This document shows positions 13,427 to 22,563 of a stretch of 24,948 nt of DNA, piece after piece. The notes under the pieces are model-generated. The model saw only the letters and a program-made list of their open reading frames with translations, did not search any database and was not told where the DNA came from. The position numbers and the translations under genes were made by a program. The DNA is from CAYMBP01 sp964388745 (GTDB lineage Bacteria > Babelota > Babeliae > Babelales > RVW-14): contig CAYMBP010000020.1 of NCBI GenBank assembly GCA_964388745.1, positions 1 through 24,948 on the forward strand, given 5' to 3'. The first letter of the stretch is position 1. Every line of letters begins with the position of its first letter.

Positions 13427-16177
13427 TTGAATATGCCAAAAATCAATGCAAATGCCCTTTTTATCCTTGATGGATCTTACCTTCTTTATCGTTCTTATTA
13501 TGGCCTCTCTCCGCTCAAAACATCAAAAGGAGTCCCAACACAAGCCATCTATGGCTTCGTTCGAACACTTAAAAAAATTATTGATGAGTATGATCCTCAA
13601 GCGCTTGTCATTGTCTGGGACGGTAAGAAAAAAACTTTCCGATCAGAGATATATCCTGAATATAAAGCAACAAGGCAGGCTGCCCCTAGTGATCTTAGTG
13701 AGCAAAAAAAGTCTATTCAAGAAATTTTAACTTCTATGAATATTTGCCAACTCACTCAAGAAGGCTTTGAGGCAGATGATATTATTGCAACGATTGCACA
13801 TAATGAAATAAAACGACAAGTAGTCTTAATCTGCCCAGACAAAGATATGTATCAGCTTTTGCGCAAAGATTTGATTATTCTTGACCCATTCAAAGAGACC
13901 TTGATATCACAAGAATCTTATGAACAAAAAATAGGATTCCCGATTAATCGCTTACCAGATTACTTTGCTCTTCTTGGTGATGCCAGTGACAATATTCCTG
14001 GAGTAAAAGGAATTGGAGCAAAAGGCGCTCAAAAATTATTTACCATCTATAATTCACTTGATAATCTTTATGAAAAAATTGAACAAGTCACACCCAAGGG
14101 CGTACAGCAAAAATTAATTGATCAAAAAGAGAATGCTTACTTGAGTAAAAAGCTTTTCAAGCTTGAGCCAATCGATATGACCTACGATGTAGCTTCATGC
14201 ATTTTTAATAAAAAGAACTGGGATAACGCCAAACCTTTGTTTGCTCAGTTTGAATTTAAACAATTGGCAGGAGACACTCCTCCCCCACAAATGGTACAAA
14301 AAGAGCCTGAAGAAAAACCTTGGACTTGTATCACCATTCAAGATGAGCAGGCACTTGATGATATGATTAAGCTCATTAAAAGAACTGGCTTTTGCGCACT
14401 CGACACTGAAACTGATGGTGTTCCCGTTATGCAAACAAGTCTGATTGGAATATCATTTGCGGTTGATGAACAAGAAGCTTACTACATACCTGTTGGCCAT
14501 GAACAAGCACGACAGTTAAGCATTGGTGAACAAACTGAAAAAAAGGAGCTTTGCACTGGTCAGCTTAATAAGAAATATGTTCTAAAAAAATTACGACCTC
14601 TTCTTGAAGATCCTAACATAAAAAAATTTCTACACCATGCTAAATATGATGAACTTGTTTTAATGAATCAAGGCATCAAACCTGAGGGTACAAGCTTTGA
14701 TACACTTCTTGCTGCCAACCTTTTTAAAGATCAGGAGCGCATCAACTTAAAAGCCTTGTCATTGCTTTACCTTAATGAGCCAATGAAAAAATTTAAGGAA
14801 GTACTCAAGAAAAGAGCTCACTTTGGCCATGTTCCAATTGATGAAGCTGCTACATACGGAGCCTACGACTCACTTCAAACACTCAAATTGAAACATATTC
14901 TTGAAAAAAAACTCAATAATGAGCCAAAGCTCAAAAAATTATTTGAAGAAATTGATATGCCCTTTCACAACATACTCCGCACGATGGAGTTTCATGGAAT
15001 TGCTGTCGATATAAAAACCATTCAAGAACTCAATAAAAAAATAGAAGCTAAAAATGAAGCTATTGAAAAAAAACTCCTTGCAACCATAGAAGACCTTGCA
15101 CCTGGCAAACTACCCAACCTTAATCTTAACGCTCCTCGCCAAATTGAAGTCTTACTTTTTGACATTCTTGGACTTACACCGATTAAAAAAAGCTCAAAAG
15201 GATCACGCTCAACTGATCAGGAAGTTCTTCTAAAGTTACGCGATATCCATCCCATACCCGGCATGATTGTTCAACACCGCGAATACGCTAAACTGAAAAA
15301 CACCTACCTAGACTCACTTCCTAAACACCTCAATCCACTAACTGGACGCATCCACACAAGCTTTAGTCAAACCTCAGTTATAACAGGACGGCTTTCAAGC
15401 TCTGAACCTAATTTACAAAACATTCCCGCATCTCAAGGAGCAGGCATGGAGCTACGCTCAGCCTTCAAAGCCCCTCAGGGCAAAATACTCATATCTGCTG
15501 ATTACTCACAAATAGAACTGCGCATCTTAGCGCATATGAGCGAAGACCCTTCTTTAAAAGAGATCTTTCAAAAAAATCTCGACGTTCATGCTCAAACAGC
15601 AGCCCAACTTTTTAACGTTGAACTGAGCAAAGTCACACACGAGCAGAGACAATTAGGCAAAAAAATCAACTTTAGTATTCTTTACGGCCTAACACCATAC
15701 GGCCTTTCTCAAGACCTTAACATCACTCCAAGCGAAGCAAAAACTTATATTTCAAGCTATTTTGAACAATACCCCGGTATTGCATCCTGGATGAACAGCA
15801 CAGTTGCCTTTGCCAAACAATATGGCTACGTTGAAACACTCTATGGCCGCCGACGACGCATTCCTCAAATTAATGAGCGCAATAAAAATCTTTTTGAGGC
15901 TGCCCGTAGAATTGCAATTAACTCACCAGTTCAAGGAACTCAAGCCGATCTTATGAAGATATGTATGCTAGAAATCGATAAAAGATTACGCAACGAAAAA
16001 TTAAGTGGATTTTTTGCTCTCCAAATTCACGATGAAATCATTCTTGAGACACCTAACTTAGAAGCAAATGAAACAATTGCCCTCCTTCAAGAGACAATGG
16101 AAAATATTGTACAATGGGAAATTCCTCTTGCAGTCACTATAAGAACGGGTGCTAGCTGGGAGGCGATTAGTAAATAA
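13427..16177 (+). CDS. polA: DNA polymerase I
   Basis: 916 residues, close to E. coli PolA (928), with all three domains. The 5' nuclease domain (about 9-290) starts ALFILDGSYLLYRSYYGL and includes FEADDIIATIA, PDKDMYQLL and GDASDNIPGVKGIGAKGA. The 3'-5' proofreading domain (about 305-500) keeps its acidic residues: CALDTETDG near 326, HHAKYDELVL, and YGAYDSLQT. The polymerase domain (about 540-916) has motif A ISADYSQIELRILAHMSE near 690, motif B RQLGKKINFSILYGL near 740 and motif C LQIHDEIILE near 867. It fills Okazaki and repair gaps. Start: AAGGA lies 7 nt before TTG 13427 and 13 nt before ATG 13433; I list the TTG, but ATG (914 residues) is equally possible. Intact proofreading is worth noting, since many bacterial PolA enzymes have lost it. 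Confidence 0.95.
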   Translation: MNMPKINANALFILDGSYLLYRSYYGLSPLKTSKGVPTQAIYGFVRTLKKIIDEYDPQALVIVWDGKKKTFRSEIYPEYKATRQAAPSDLSEQKKSIQEILTSMNICQLTQEGFEADDIIATIAHNEIKRQVVLICPDKDMYQLLRKDLIILDPFKETLISQESYEQKIGFPINRLPDYFALLGDASDNIPGVKGIGAKGAQKLFTIYNSLDNLYEKIEQVTPKGVQQKLIDQKENAYLSKKLFKLEPIDMTYDVASCIFNKKNWDNAKPLFAQFEFKQLAGDTPPPQMVQKEPEEKPWTCITIQDEQALDDMIKLIKRTGFCALDTETDGVPVMQTSLIGISFAVDEQEAYYIPVGHEQARQLSIGEQTEKKELCTGQLNKKYVLKKLRPLLEDPNIKKFLHHAKYDELVLMNQGIKPEGTSFDTLLAANLFKDQERINLKALSLLYLNEPMKKFKEVLKKRAHFGHVPIDEAATYGAYDSLQTLKLKHILEKKLNNEPKLKKLFEEIDMPFHNILRTMEFHGIAVDIKTIQELNKKIEAKNEAIEKKLLATIEDLAPGKLPNLNLNAPRQIEVLLFDILGLTPIKKSSKGSRSTDQEVLLKLRDIHPIPGMIVQHREYAKLKNTYLDSLPKHLNPLTGRIHTSFSQTSVITGRLSSSEPNLQNIPASQGAGMELRSAFKAPQGKILISADYSQIELRILAHMSEDPSLKEIFQKNLDVHAQTAAQLFNVELSKVTHEQRQLGKKINFSILYGLTPYGLSQDLNITPSEAKTYISSYFEQYPGIASWMNSTVAFAKQYGYVETLYGRRRRIPQINERNKNLFEAARRIAINSPVQGTQADLMKICMLEIDKRLRNEKLSGFFALQIHDEIILETPNLEANETIALLQETMENIVQWEIPLAVTIRTGASWEAISK

Positions 16178-16181
16178 ACTT

Positions 16182-16209
16182 TTGACTTTTAATAAAAAAC
16201 GTTCATAAT
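16182..16209 (+). promoter_or_regulatory. Probable sigma70-type promoter for rpmA
   Basis: TTGACT at 16182-16187 and CATAAT at 16204-16209 are separated by 16 bp; each differs from the consensus by one base. The pair starts just after the polA stop and lies 93 bp upstream of the L27 start, which fits a promoter for the ribosomal protein and perhaps secF. It is the best -35/-10 pair I found in the window. Confidence 0.45.
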
Positions 16210-16302
16210 TTTTATATCATAAAAGCAATTCGTGAGCATCGTCGCTATTAATGATGTTCTTCGTTATCAAAGTAACCATACATTTTAGCATAAGGAATAA
16301 AC

Positions 16303-16557
16303 ATGGCAACGAGTAAAAGTGGTGGCTCGACGAGTAATGGTCGCGATAGTCATAGTAAACGACTTGGTTGTAAGCGATTTGATGGTCAAATCGTAAAGCC
16401 TGGTAATATACTTGTCCGACAACGAGGCACCAGAATTCACCCAGGAAAAGGCACAATGATAGGAAAAGATGACACGATCTTCGCTGTTGCTCATGGATCT
16501 GTCAAATTTCATAGTGGTCTAAAAGGAAAACGTTACGTAGCTGTTCTTAGCTCTTAA
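16303..16557 (+). CDS. rpmA: 50S ribosomal protein L27
   Basis: 84 residues, the normal length. The basic N-terminal tail that reaches toward the peptidyl transferase centre is present (MATSKSGGSTSNGRDSHSKR), followed by LGCKRFDGQIVKPGNILVRQ, RGTRIHPGKG, and a closing HGSVKFHSGLKGKRYV. There is no Firmicute-type N-terminal extension to be cleaved. AAGGA lies about 7 nt before ATG. L27 is usually encoded next to L21 (rplU); here the upstream neighbour is polA and the downstream neighbour secF, so the usual pair is split. Confidence 0.97.
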   Translation: MATSKSGGSTSNGRDSHSKRLGCKRFDGQIVKPGNILVRQRGTRIHPGKGTMIGKDDTIFAVAHGSVKFHSGLKGKRYVAVLSS

Positions 16558-16569
16558 AAAGCGGTAGGC

Positions 16570-16596
16570 CTCTCGTATACGTGAGAGTATTTTCTT
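16570..16596 (+). terminator. Weak hairpin with T-rich tail between rpmA and secF
   Basis: CTCTC (16570-16574) pairs with GAGAG (16583-16587) around an 8-nt loop, and the sequence TATTTTCTTT follows. The stem is short (5 bp), so it may be only a partial terminator or attenuator that lowers secF transcription relative to rpmA. Confidence 0.3.
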
Positions 16597-16615
16597 TAAG
16601 TGTGATGGAGAAATA

Positions 16616-17509
16616 ATGCAAACCACACCAATGACTAAATTCAAGTTTGATTTTTTAAAGTATCAATATGTTTGGCTTGCCATATCATTGTGTTACTTTT
16701 TGGCTGGAGCTGCTGCTTATGTTTATCGAGGTGGAATCAATTATCATATTGAATTCACCGGCGGAACTGAAATGCGCATAGCCTTTGATAAACCTGTTGC
16801 AATCAGTAATGTTCGAAAAGCATTGAGTGAAAATGGGTTTAAAGATGTTCCGATTCAAAGTATTGGCGCAGACAACACAAGCTTCATAATTCGTGTTCGA
16901 ACAATTGAAGAAAATACTGAAAATCAAGTTAGGTCAGCTTTTAGTAAAAGTATTGAGCAAAATAACATGCGTGTAGAAAATATCACGTCTGTTGGTGCTG
17001 AAGTAGGTGGCGATACAACATGGAATGCAATCAAAGCCGTTCTTCTTTCTCTTCTTGTTCTTTTACTATACATTGCAATGCGATTTGAGTTAAAGTTTGG
17101 TCTTGGTGCAATTTTGGCATTAGCTCATGATCTTCTTGCAGTTATGACATTTATACTCATAACTGGCGAGCCCTTTTCCCTACCTGTGCTCGGTTCAATT
17201 CTTGCAATGCTAGGCTACTCTATGAATGATACAATTGTCATTTTTAGCAAAATTAGAAACAATAAGGCAAAGCATCCAGGTGAAAGCGAAACAGCTATAA
17301 CAAATCTTAGCATTAATGAAACCCTAACACGAACCTTGCTCACCAGTATTTCAACATTTCTTGCTGTTGCAGCACTTCTTGTTTTAGGGGGAGAAGCTTT
17401 ATGGGGATTTGCATCAGTTATGCTTGTTGGAATTGTCGTTGGTACATACTCTTCAATTTACATTGCTAGTCCTGTTATGCTTGCTCTTGGCAAATTCCTT
17501 AATCGTTAA
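16616..17509 (+). CDS. secF: Protein translocase subunit SecF
   Basis: 297 residues, slightly shorter than E. coli SecF (323). Inner-membrane partner of SecD that pulls preproteins across the membrane using the proton gradient. One membrane helix near residues 20-40 leads to the periplasmic domain, which opens with EFTGGTEMRIAF. Five further helices start at WNAIKAVLLSLLVLLLYIAM. The signature segments VGAEVGGDTTWNA, LALAHDLLAVMTF and LGYSMNDTIVIFSKIRNN are all present. ATG has GGAG 6-9 nt upstream. secD is not next to it in this window, so either it lies elsewhere or the pair is separated. The export load is notable given the many signal-peptide proteins nearby. Confidence 0.95.
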   Translation: MQTTPMTKFKFDFLKYQYVWLAISLCYFLAGAAAYVYRGGINYHIEFTGGTEMRIAFDKPVAISNVRKALSENGFKDVPIQSIGADNTSFIIRVRTIEENTENQVRSAFSKSIEQNNMRVENITSVGAEVGGDTTWNAIKAVLLSLLVLLLYIAMRFELKFGLGAILALAHDLLAVMTFILITGEPFSLPVLGSILAMLGYSMNDTIVIFSKIRNNKAKHPGESETAITNLSINETLTRTLLTSISTFLAVAALLVLGGEALWGFASVMLVGIVVGTYSSIYIASPVMLALGKFLNR

Positions 17510-17574
17510 TCAACTTACTTGCGCACCTCACGATGTGGTCAAAATTTGTTTAATCCCTTACATTACATGTACTT

Positions 17575-19143
17575 ATGACAAATAACAATGGAAATAACGT
17601 CGACTCTACTCCTGCTCCAGAATCAACCAAGGCAACAACAAAGAAGCAAGAAAATGCAAAAGCTCCTTCTTCATCTGTAAAAAAAGGTACTCAGTCATCA
17701 GGATCAAAGTCATCTTCAAATAACTTAAACACAGATAAACAGAGTCAAGGATCTAGTAGTTCGTCATCTCGTAAAAACAGTAGGCCATATACAAATCGCC
17801 ACAATCGAGAACAGCGCAATACTTCAACCAATGAACAACGCAATGCATCTACAAGCTCTTCACAGCCCAAGTCAACAATTAATGTGCAAGAGCTGAAAGA
17901 AATGAATATCAAAGCCCTTATTACTTATGCACAATCTATTGGGCTGAATGATATTCATTCCTATAAAAAACAAGAATTAATTTTTAAAATTCTTGAATCA
18001 CAATCTGAGCAAAAAGTAGAAATTTTTTGTGAAGGAATCTTAGAGAAATTACCCGATGGCTTTGGGTTTCTTCGTTCCCCAAAATTTAACTATGTACCAG
18101 GGCCAGACGATATCTATGTATCACCAGTCCACATCAAGAAGCTTAGCCTTCGAACAGGCGACGTAGTACGGGGAACAATCAGAAAACCCCGTGAGACAGA
18201 AAAATATTTTGCTCTTCAACGGGTAGATACCGTTAATTATCAAACACCTTCACAAGCTGCAAATAGAACCGTTTTTGAAAATTTAACACCTCTTTTTCCT
18301 GATTCAAAGCTCAATTTAGAAGGTGAACCTTGGATTGTTTCCACTCGAATTATGGACATGCTTGTTCCTATTGGTAAAGGACAACGAGGTCTGATTGTTG
18401 CACCTCCACGGACAGGAAAAACAAGTATTCTAAAAGAGATTGCCAATACTATTCAAAAAAATCATCCTGAAATCAAAATGATTTTGCTCAATATTGATGA
18501 GCGTCCAGAAGAAGTAACTGATATGGAGCGTTCAGTTAATGCAGAAGTAGTTAGCTCTACTTTTGATGAGTATGCTACAAGACATATCCAGGTTGCAGAA
18601 ATAGTACTTGAAAAAGCAAAAAGACTCGTTGAGTGTGGACATGATGTAGTTATCTTTCTTGATTCTCTGACGCGTCTTGCTCGAGCCTACAATACTATGG
18701 CGCCATCCTCTGGTAAAGTATTAACCGGTGGTATTGATGCTAATGCATTACAACGACCAAAGAGATTTTTTGGTGCAGCGCGGAATGTTGAAGAAGGTGG
18801 TTCTTTAACTATTCTTGCAACAGCATTAGTTGAAACTGGTTCTCGTATGGATGAAGTAATTTTTGAAGAGTTTAAGGGAACCGGCAACATGGAGATTCAT
18901 CTTACACGTAAGTTGTCTAATCGCCGTATTTATCCTGCATTTGATCTTCAGTCATCTGGAACTCGTCGCGAAGAGCTTATGATGACGCAAGAAGAGGTTA
19001 AAAATATGTGGGTGCTCCAAAAATTTATTTCGAGTATGAATACTATCGAAGGAATGGAATTCTTACTTGATAAAGTAAGAAAAACAAAAAGTAATGCTGA
19101 GTTCTGGGATCTTATGCTCAAGCGCAAAAGTGGTGAAAAATAA
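17575..19143 (+). CDS. rho: Transcription termination factor Rho with long disordered N-terminal extension
   Basis: 522 residues, about 100 longer than E. coli Rho (419). Residues 1 to about 103 are low-complexity, rich in Ser, Asn, Thr, Lys and Gln. Then come the Rho N-terminal helical domain (NVQELKEMNIKALITYAQSI), the cold-shock RNA-binding domain (EGILEKLPDGFGFLRSP, then DDIYVSP), and the hexameric ATPase with Walker A APPRTGKT near 277-284, DERPEEVTDMERSV, Walker B VVIFLDSLTRLARAYN, and the R-loop/arginine-finger area GTGNMEIHLTRKLSNRR. All core motifs look intact. ATG at 17575 has no evident Shine-Dalgarno, so initiation may be unusual. tsaD follows after 5 bp. The extension is of a kind seen in Rho of several phyla, where it adds RNA binding. 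Confidence 0.96.
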   Translation: MTNNNGNNVDSTPAPESTKATTKKQENAKAPSSSVKKGTQSSGSKSSSNNLNTDKQSQGSSSSSSRKNSRPYTNRHNREQRNTSTNEQRNASTSSSQPKSTINVQELKEMNIKALITYAQSIGLNDIHSYKKQELIFKILESQSEQKVEIFCEGILEKLPDGFGFLRSPKFNYVPGPDDIYVSPVHIKKLSLRTGDVVRGTIRKPRETEKYFALQRVDTVNYQTPSQAANRTVFENLTPLFPDSKLNLEGEPWIVSTRIMDMLVPIGKGQRGLIVAPPRTGKTSILKEIANTIQKNHPEIKMILLNIDERPEEVTDMERSVNAEVVSSTFDEYATRHIQVAEIVLEKAKRLVECGHDVVIFLDSLTRLARAYNTMAPSSGKVLTGGIDANALQRPKRFFGAARNVEEGGSLTILATALVETGSRMDEVIFEEFKGTGNMEIHLTRKLSNRRIYPAFDLQSSGTRREELMMTQEEVKNMWVLQKFISSMNTIEGMEFLLDKVRKTKSNAEFWDLMLKRKSGEK

Positions 19144-19148
19144 TTTTT

Positions 19149-20198
19149 ATGTATCGCTTTATTCTTGGTATAGAAACGTCATGTGATGAGACTGCAATTG
19201 CTATCTTTGATACAACCAAAAATCGAGTGCTTTCTAGCTTGCTTTTTTCCCAAATTGATGAACATGCTCTTTATGGTGGGGTTGTTCCTGAAATAGCATC
19301 TCGATCACATCTTGAAAAAATAAGTGAAATTACAGATCAAGTTCTGATTGAAGCACAACTCAATGTTCATGATCTTGATTGTATTGCAGTCACTAATCGC
19401 CCAGGACTTGCAGGCTCTCTTTTAGTTGGAGTCTCATTTGCAAAGGGACTGGCTTGGTCACTTGAAAAGCCTCTTATTGGTGTTGATCATCTTGAGGGGC
19501 ATATTTTTTCGGCATTTCTTAATCAAGATGGAACCTTTAATCAAGACCTTACATTTCCTTTTATCGCTCAGTCAGCATCTGGTGGACATACAGCTCTTTA
19601 CTATGTCCGGGATTTTGGTGATTATGAAATTATTGGAGAAACAATTGATGACGCAGCTGGAGAGCTCTTTGACAAAGTTGCTAAAATGATTGGTCATAGC
19701 TATCCTGGAGGAGCAAAAATTGAACAGCTTGCTCGATCTGTTCAATTTAAAGATTTTTTCAAATATCCACGAACTAAACGTAGTAAAAAAGAAATTTTTT
19801 ATAGTTTTTCAGGCATTAAAACAGCCGTTTTATATGACCTTGTTGAAAAAGGCGTATATGATCTTGAAAAAGGCCCCCTTCTTACAGTACTTACCAAAGA
19901 GCTTGAACAACAAGTTGCAAGTTCGCTACTTGTATGTGTTACTGATATCTTCGAACAAAACATTGGGCATGCTCTTGACCGTTATCCAGAAGTTACAAGC
20001 TTTGTATTTGTTGGAGGTGTTGCCTGTAATCAATATATAAAAGAACGATTTTTCTCTTTTGCAGCACAGCGCAATAAAAAATTTTTTTCTTCTCCTCCAC
20101 GCTTTTCAACTGATAATGGAGGCATGATTGCCTTTGTTGGAAGTTATAAAGCAGCTCAAAAAAAATTCTCAGACCTCTCTCTTGATATATTAAGCTAA
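19149..20198 (+). CDS. tsaD: tRNA N6-adenosine threonylcarbamoyltransferase
   Basis: 349 residues, near the usual ~337. Kae1/TsaD ASKHA-fold enzyme that, with TsaB and TsaE, moves the threonylcarbamoyl group onto A37 of ANN-decoding tRNAs. Visible signatures: FILGIETSCDETAIAIFD at the N-terminus, VPEIASRSHLEKI, the metal-binding HLEGH (HxxxH) near 115, SASGGHTALYYV, GETIDDAAGELFDKVAKMIG, SYPGGAKIEQLA, FSGIKTAVL, VGGVACNQYIKERF, and TDNGGMIAFVG with the second metal ligand Asp. Everything needed for activity appears intact. It follows rho by 5 bp without its own clear ribosome site, suggesting coupling. It ends 7 bp from the stop of the convergent oxidoreductase gene. tsaB and tsaE are not in this window. 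Confidence 0.97.
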   Translation: MYRFILGIETSCDETAIAIFDTTKNRVLSSLLFSQIDEHALYGGVVPEIASRSHLEKISEITDQVLIEAQLNVHDLDCIAVTNRPGLAGSLLVGVSFAKGLAWSLEKPLIGVDHLEGHIFSAFLNQDGTFNQDLTFPFIAQSASGGHTALYYVRDFGDYEIIGETIDDAAGELFDKVAKMIGHSYPGGAKIEQLARSVQFKDFFKYPRTKRSKKEIFYSFSGIKTAVLYDLVEKGVYDLEKGPLLTVLTKELEQQVASSLLVCVTDIFEQNIGHALDRYPEVTSFVFVGGVACNQYIKERFFSFAAQRNKKFFSSPPRFSTDNGGMIAFVGSYKAAQKKFSDLSLDILS

Positions 20199-20205
20199 GC
20201 ATTAC

Positions 20206-21384
20206 TTAACTTGCTAACCAACTTGGCAGTACAGCATGAATACGATTAACAAACTCAGGTATTGAAACTTGGTCTTCTAATTGTCCGTTATTAAATGCAA
20301 CCCGCGGATAAGCAATACCGATGCCAAATAAGTTTTTTTCAATAACTCCTGTCTCATTATCAAAGCAAGTAATTTCTTCATTTTTTCTATTTTTAATAGG
20401 TAAAAAATTTCGTTCAAAACCGATAGCATAAACAACTTTAGTTATCTCATTTCTATAGAAATCACAGTTTTCTGCAGTATTTGACACTTGAATAAGATTA
20501 TTAGGTACATCCCTTAAAATAACAGTATTCAACCAACCGAGTAAGTCTTCGGTTAAATATTCTGCTAAATAATGATACTTACTTGACTCACTATCATTAA
20601 GTGTTGTTCTATAAAAATTAATAATTTTTTGAACTCCCTGTTCTAAAAGTTTCTGCATAATTAAAATGGCAGAATGGGCATTGCCAAATACTGCAACAAT
20701 ATCATCTTCTGAAAAAATTTCAGATCGCCTATCTTGACGAAAACAATCATAAAGAGGAATCACTTTATCTTTTTCAAAGTTGAGCTCTTTTGGATGAGAA
20801 CCACATGCCAAAATTACCTTATGAGCACAACACGAACAACCAAGGCTAGTCTTTATTTTCCAATAATCATCATGCTGCTCTATTTGCTCAACAGACACTT
20901 GCGCTGCAACAACTTTTTTCCTTAAATGATCAGAGACTGTCTTGAGTGAATCAGCAATATGCTGCAAGGAACAACCTTCATTGCGAGGAAATTTTCTTAA
21001 ATTCTCAAGTCCTTTTTCTGTTAAGTCAGAGTGAAATGACTTAAGCTTAGAAAAACTATCAAGGTAGGCCTGCACAGTTGTGTTGCTAACAACTTCTCCA
21101 CACTTCAGAAGAGCTCCAGCACAAAAGTCAGGATCAATCAATAAAATTTTAGATGCCTCAACCCCACTGTCTAAGAGTGCTCCTACAGCAATAAGCCCTG
21201 CAGGTCCAGCACCAACAACAGCCCAGTCATATACTTTTTCTTTGTGAAGAGTTTTTTGCAATTTATTTTTTTGAGCACTCATCCCGTGAACAGGATTTGT
21301 CTTCCGATCAGGCTTTGAAGCTTGAATGCCTGTAACAGTTAAACAAATAAAAAATATTAAAAAAGTAATATTTTGAATCTTCAT
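20206..21384 (-). CDS. FAD/NAD(P)-binding oxidoreductase with predicted signal peptide
   Basis: 392 residues. ATG at 21384 follows AAGGGGA by 5-6 nt. MKIQNITFLIFFICLTVTGI then Gln-Ala is a Sec-type signal peptide with no twin-arginine motif. An FAD fold starts at DWAVVGAGPAGLIAVGALL near residue 53, VILACGSHPKEL near 190 is the usual mid-protein motif, and a second nucleotide fold starts at IVAVFGNAHSAILIMQKLL near 228. VVYAIGFERN near 335 resembles the ATG-type motif of flavin monooxygenases and pyridine nucleotide oxidoreductases. The protein lacks the C-terminal dimer domain of the disulfide reductases. A Cys cluster (GCSCCAHK) sits just before the VILACG motif. Sec export of a flavoprotein is unusual because FAD usually binds before transport; the leader might instead be a membrane anchor. 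The substrate is unknown. Confidence 0.7.
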   Translation of the reverse strand: MKIQNITFLIFFICLTVTGIQASKPDRKTNPVHGMSAQKNKLQKTLHKEKVYDWAVVGAGPAGLIAVGALLDSGVEASKILLIDPDFCAGALLKCGEVVSNTTVQAYLDSFSKLKSFHSDLTEKGLENLRKFPRNEGCSLQHIADSLKTVSDHLRKKVVAAQVSVEQIEQHDDYWKIKTSLGCSCCAHKVILACGSHPKELNFEKDKVIPLYDCFRQDRRSEIFSEDDIVAVFGNAHSAILIMQKLLEQGVQKIINFYRTTLNDSESSKYHYLAEYLTEDLLGWLNTVILRDVPNNLIQVSNTAENCDFYRNEITKVVYAIGFERNFLPIKNRKNEEITCFDNETGVIEKNLFGIGIAYPRVAFNNGQLEDQVSIPEFVNRIHAVLPSWLAS

Positions 21385-21539
21385 AACTATCCCCTTTTGG
21401 CCTATAGCAATGTATTTTTAAATCATAGTAGTTATCTCAACGGCAAAACTCTTTGCTATATATTTTTTTATTTTTTTACAATACAAAAATAATATGCTTT
21501 TAGTATGACACCCGACTCTGAAAAAAGTAAAGGTTTGTA

Positions 21540-22436
21540 TTAGCCTCGTCTAAATTCTTTATTATAAAAGAGCATAACTCCACTCAAAATAATAAGTGCT
21601 GCAACAATAAGGGTCTGTGTAATTGGCTCACCAAGTATAAGCCACCCATAAAAACTTACAAAAAGAGGGACCGAAAAACCAGCAAGAGAAACAAAGCTTG
21701 CACTATGATTTTTAAGAAAGTTTGCATACATTGAGTAAGCAATAATGTTACCAATAACAACTGTATACATAAAAAGTAGTATATTATTTACAGTAACAAC
21801 AGAACAACTTAAATAAGATAAATTTTCAACAAAAAATGAAGCTGCAAGTGAAGTTGCCCCTGAAATAAGCATCATAATACCATTTAATTCAATAGGAGCA
21901 AAGCGACTACGACGCAATAACTGTTGCGCCTGAAGCCACCCATAACGACCAATGACCATTGCAGCAAAAGCAGCGAGCTCAGGCAAAGAAAATATCGCAA
22001 ATGAGGCAAACGTTGTTTCAAACAGAGAAGAGCTCGTACACAGATAACAAGACCCAACAAATCCAATAGATATTCCACACAATTTTTGCAAGCTTAAACG
22101 TTCATTAAACAATATATAAGCCAATAACGCAGTCACAAAAGGATCAAGTGAGCCAATAAAAACAGCCTTTGATGAAAAAAGATACTTGAGGGCATAAGCC
22201 TTGAGTATTGATTGAAAAAAAGTAGTAAATAAAGCAGCAACAATGAGCCTTGTCCAATTTTGCTTAATCGCTTTCCATGAAAATGAATAATTTCTATAAT
22301 ACAAAAAAGAGAGAATAATACCAGCTGTTAACATACGAATGCCGACGAAAAACATTGGTGAAAATGTTGCCAAGAGCATTTTATTGGCCGTTATTGCACT
22401 GGCAAGAAGAGCAAATCCTAAAAAAATCATTAACAT
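21540..22436 (-). CDS. EamA/DMT-family transporter (10 TM)
   Basis: 298 residues from ATG at 22436-22434 (or 22430). A longer frame back to a TTG at 22499 exists but adds a polar stretch before the first membrane helix and is less likely. The protein is almost entirely hydrophobic with about ten membrane segments in two EamA halves. The first begins MLMIFLGFALLASAITANKM, with FVGIRMLTAGIILSF as helix 2 and FIGSLDPFVTALLAYILFNE as the typical end-of-half motif. The second half ends with FLKNHSASFVSLAGFSVPLF and GWLILGEPITQTLIVAALII, again the family pattern with Gly-Glu. Members export or import small metabolites such as amino acids or nucleotide-related compounds; the substrate cannot be told from the sequence. 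It lies alone on its strand, with 103-bp spacing to the divergent glycosylase when measured to its ribosome site region. Confidence 0.85.
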   Translation of the reverse strand: MLMIFLGFALLASAITANKMLLATFSPMFFVGIRMLTAGIILSFLYYRNYSFSWKAIKQNWTRLIVAALFTTFFQSILKAYALKYLFSSKAVFIGSLDPFVTALLAYILFNERLSLQKLCGISIGFVGSCYLCTSSSLFETTFASFAIFSLPELAAFAAMVIGRYGWLQAQQLLRRSRFAPIELNGIMMLISGATSLAASFFVENLSYLSCSVVTVNNILLFMYTVVIGNIIAYSMYANFLKNHSASFVSLAGFSVPLFVSFYGWLILGEPITQTLIVAALIILSGVMLFYNKEFRRG

Positions 22437-22563
22437 ATTTATACCGCCAGCCCCAAAGTTACTGTTATACTTACATAATAATTTAGTATACGTGAACAAA
22501 CGCCTTTTGTCTTACGTCTATAAAAATTTTTTTAAAATTTGAAAATTTAAAAACAAGGCCCTT

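Noticed and set aside
17510..17574. Possible hairpin between secF and rho around ACCTCAC/GTGGT
   Set aside because: Only three continuous base pairs with mismatches and no T-tract; not distinguishable from chance.
20199..20205. Shared bidirectional terminator between tsaD and the convergent oxidoreductase
   Set aside because: The 7-bp gap and its flanks give only a 4-bp TAAG/CTTA stem, too weak to call.
22437..22499. Extended TTG start for the EamA transporter
   Set aside because: The added 21 residues are not part of a membrane segment and the family normally begins at the first helix, as it does from ATG 22436.
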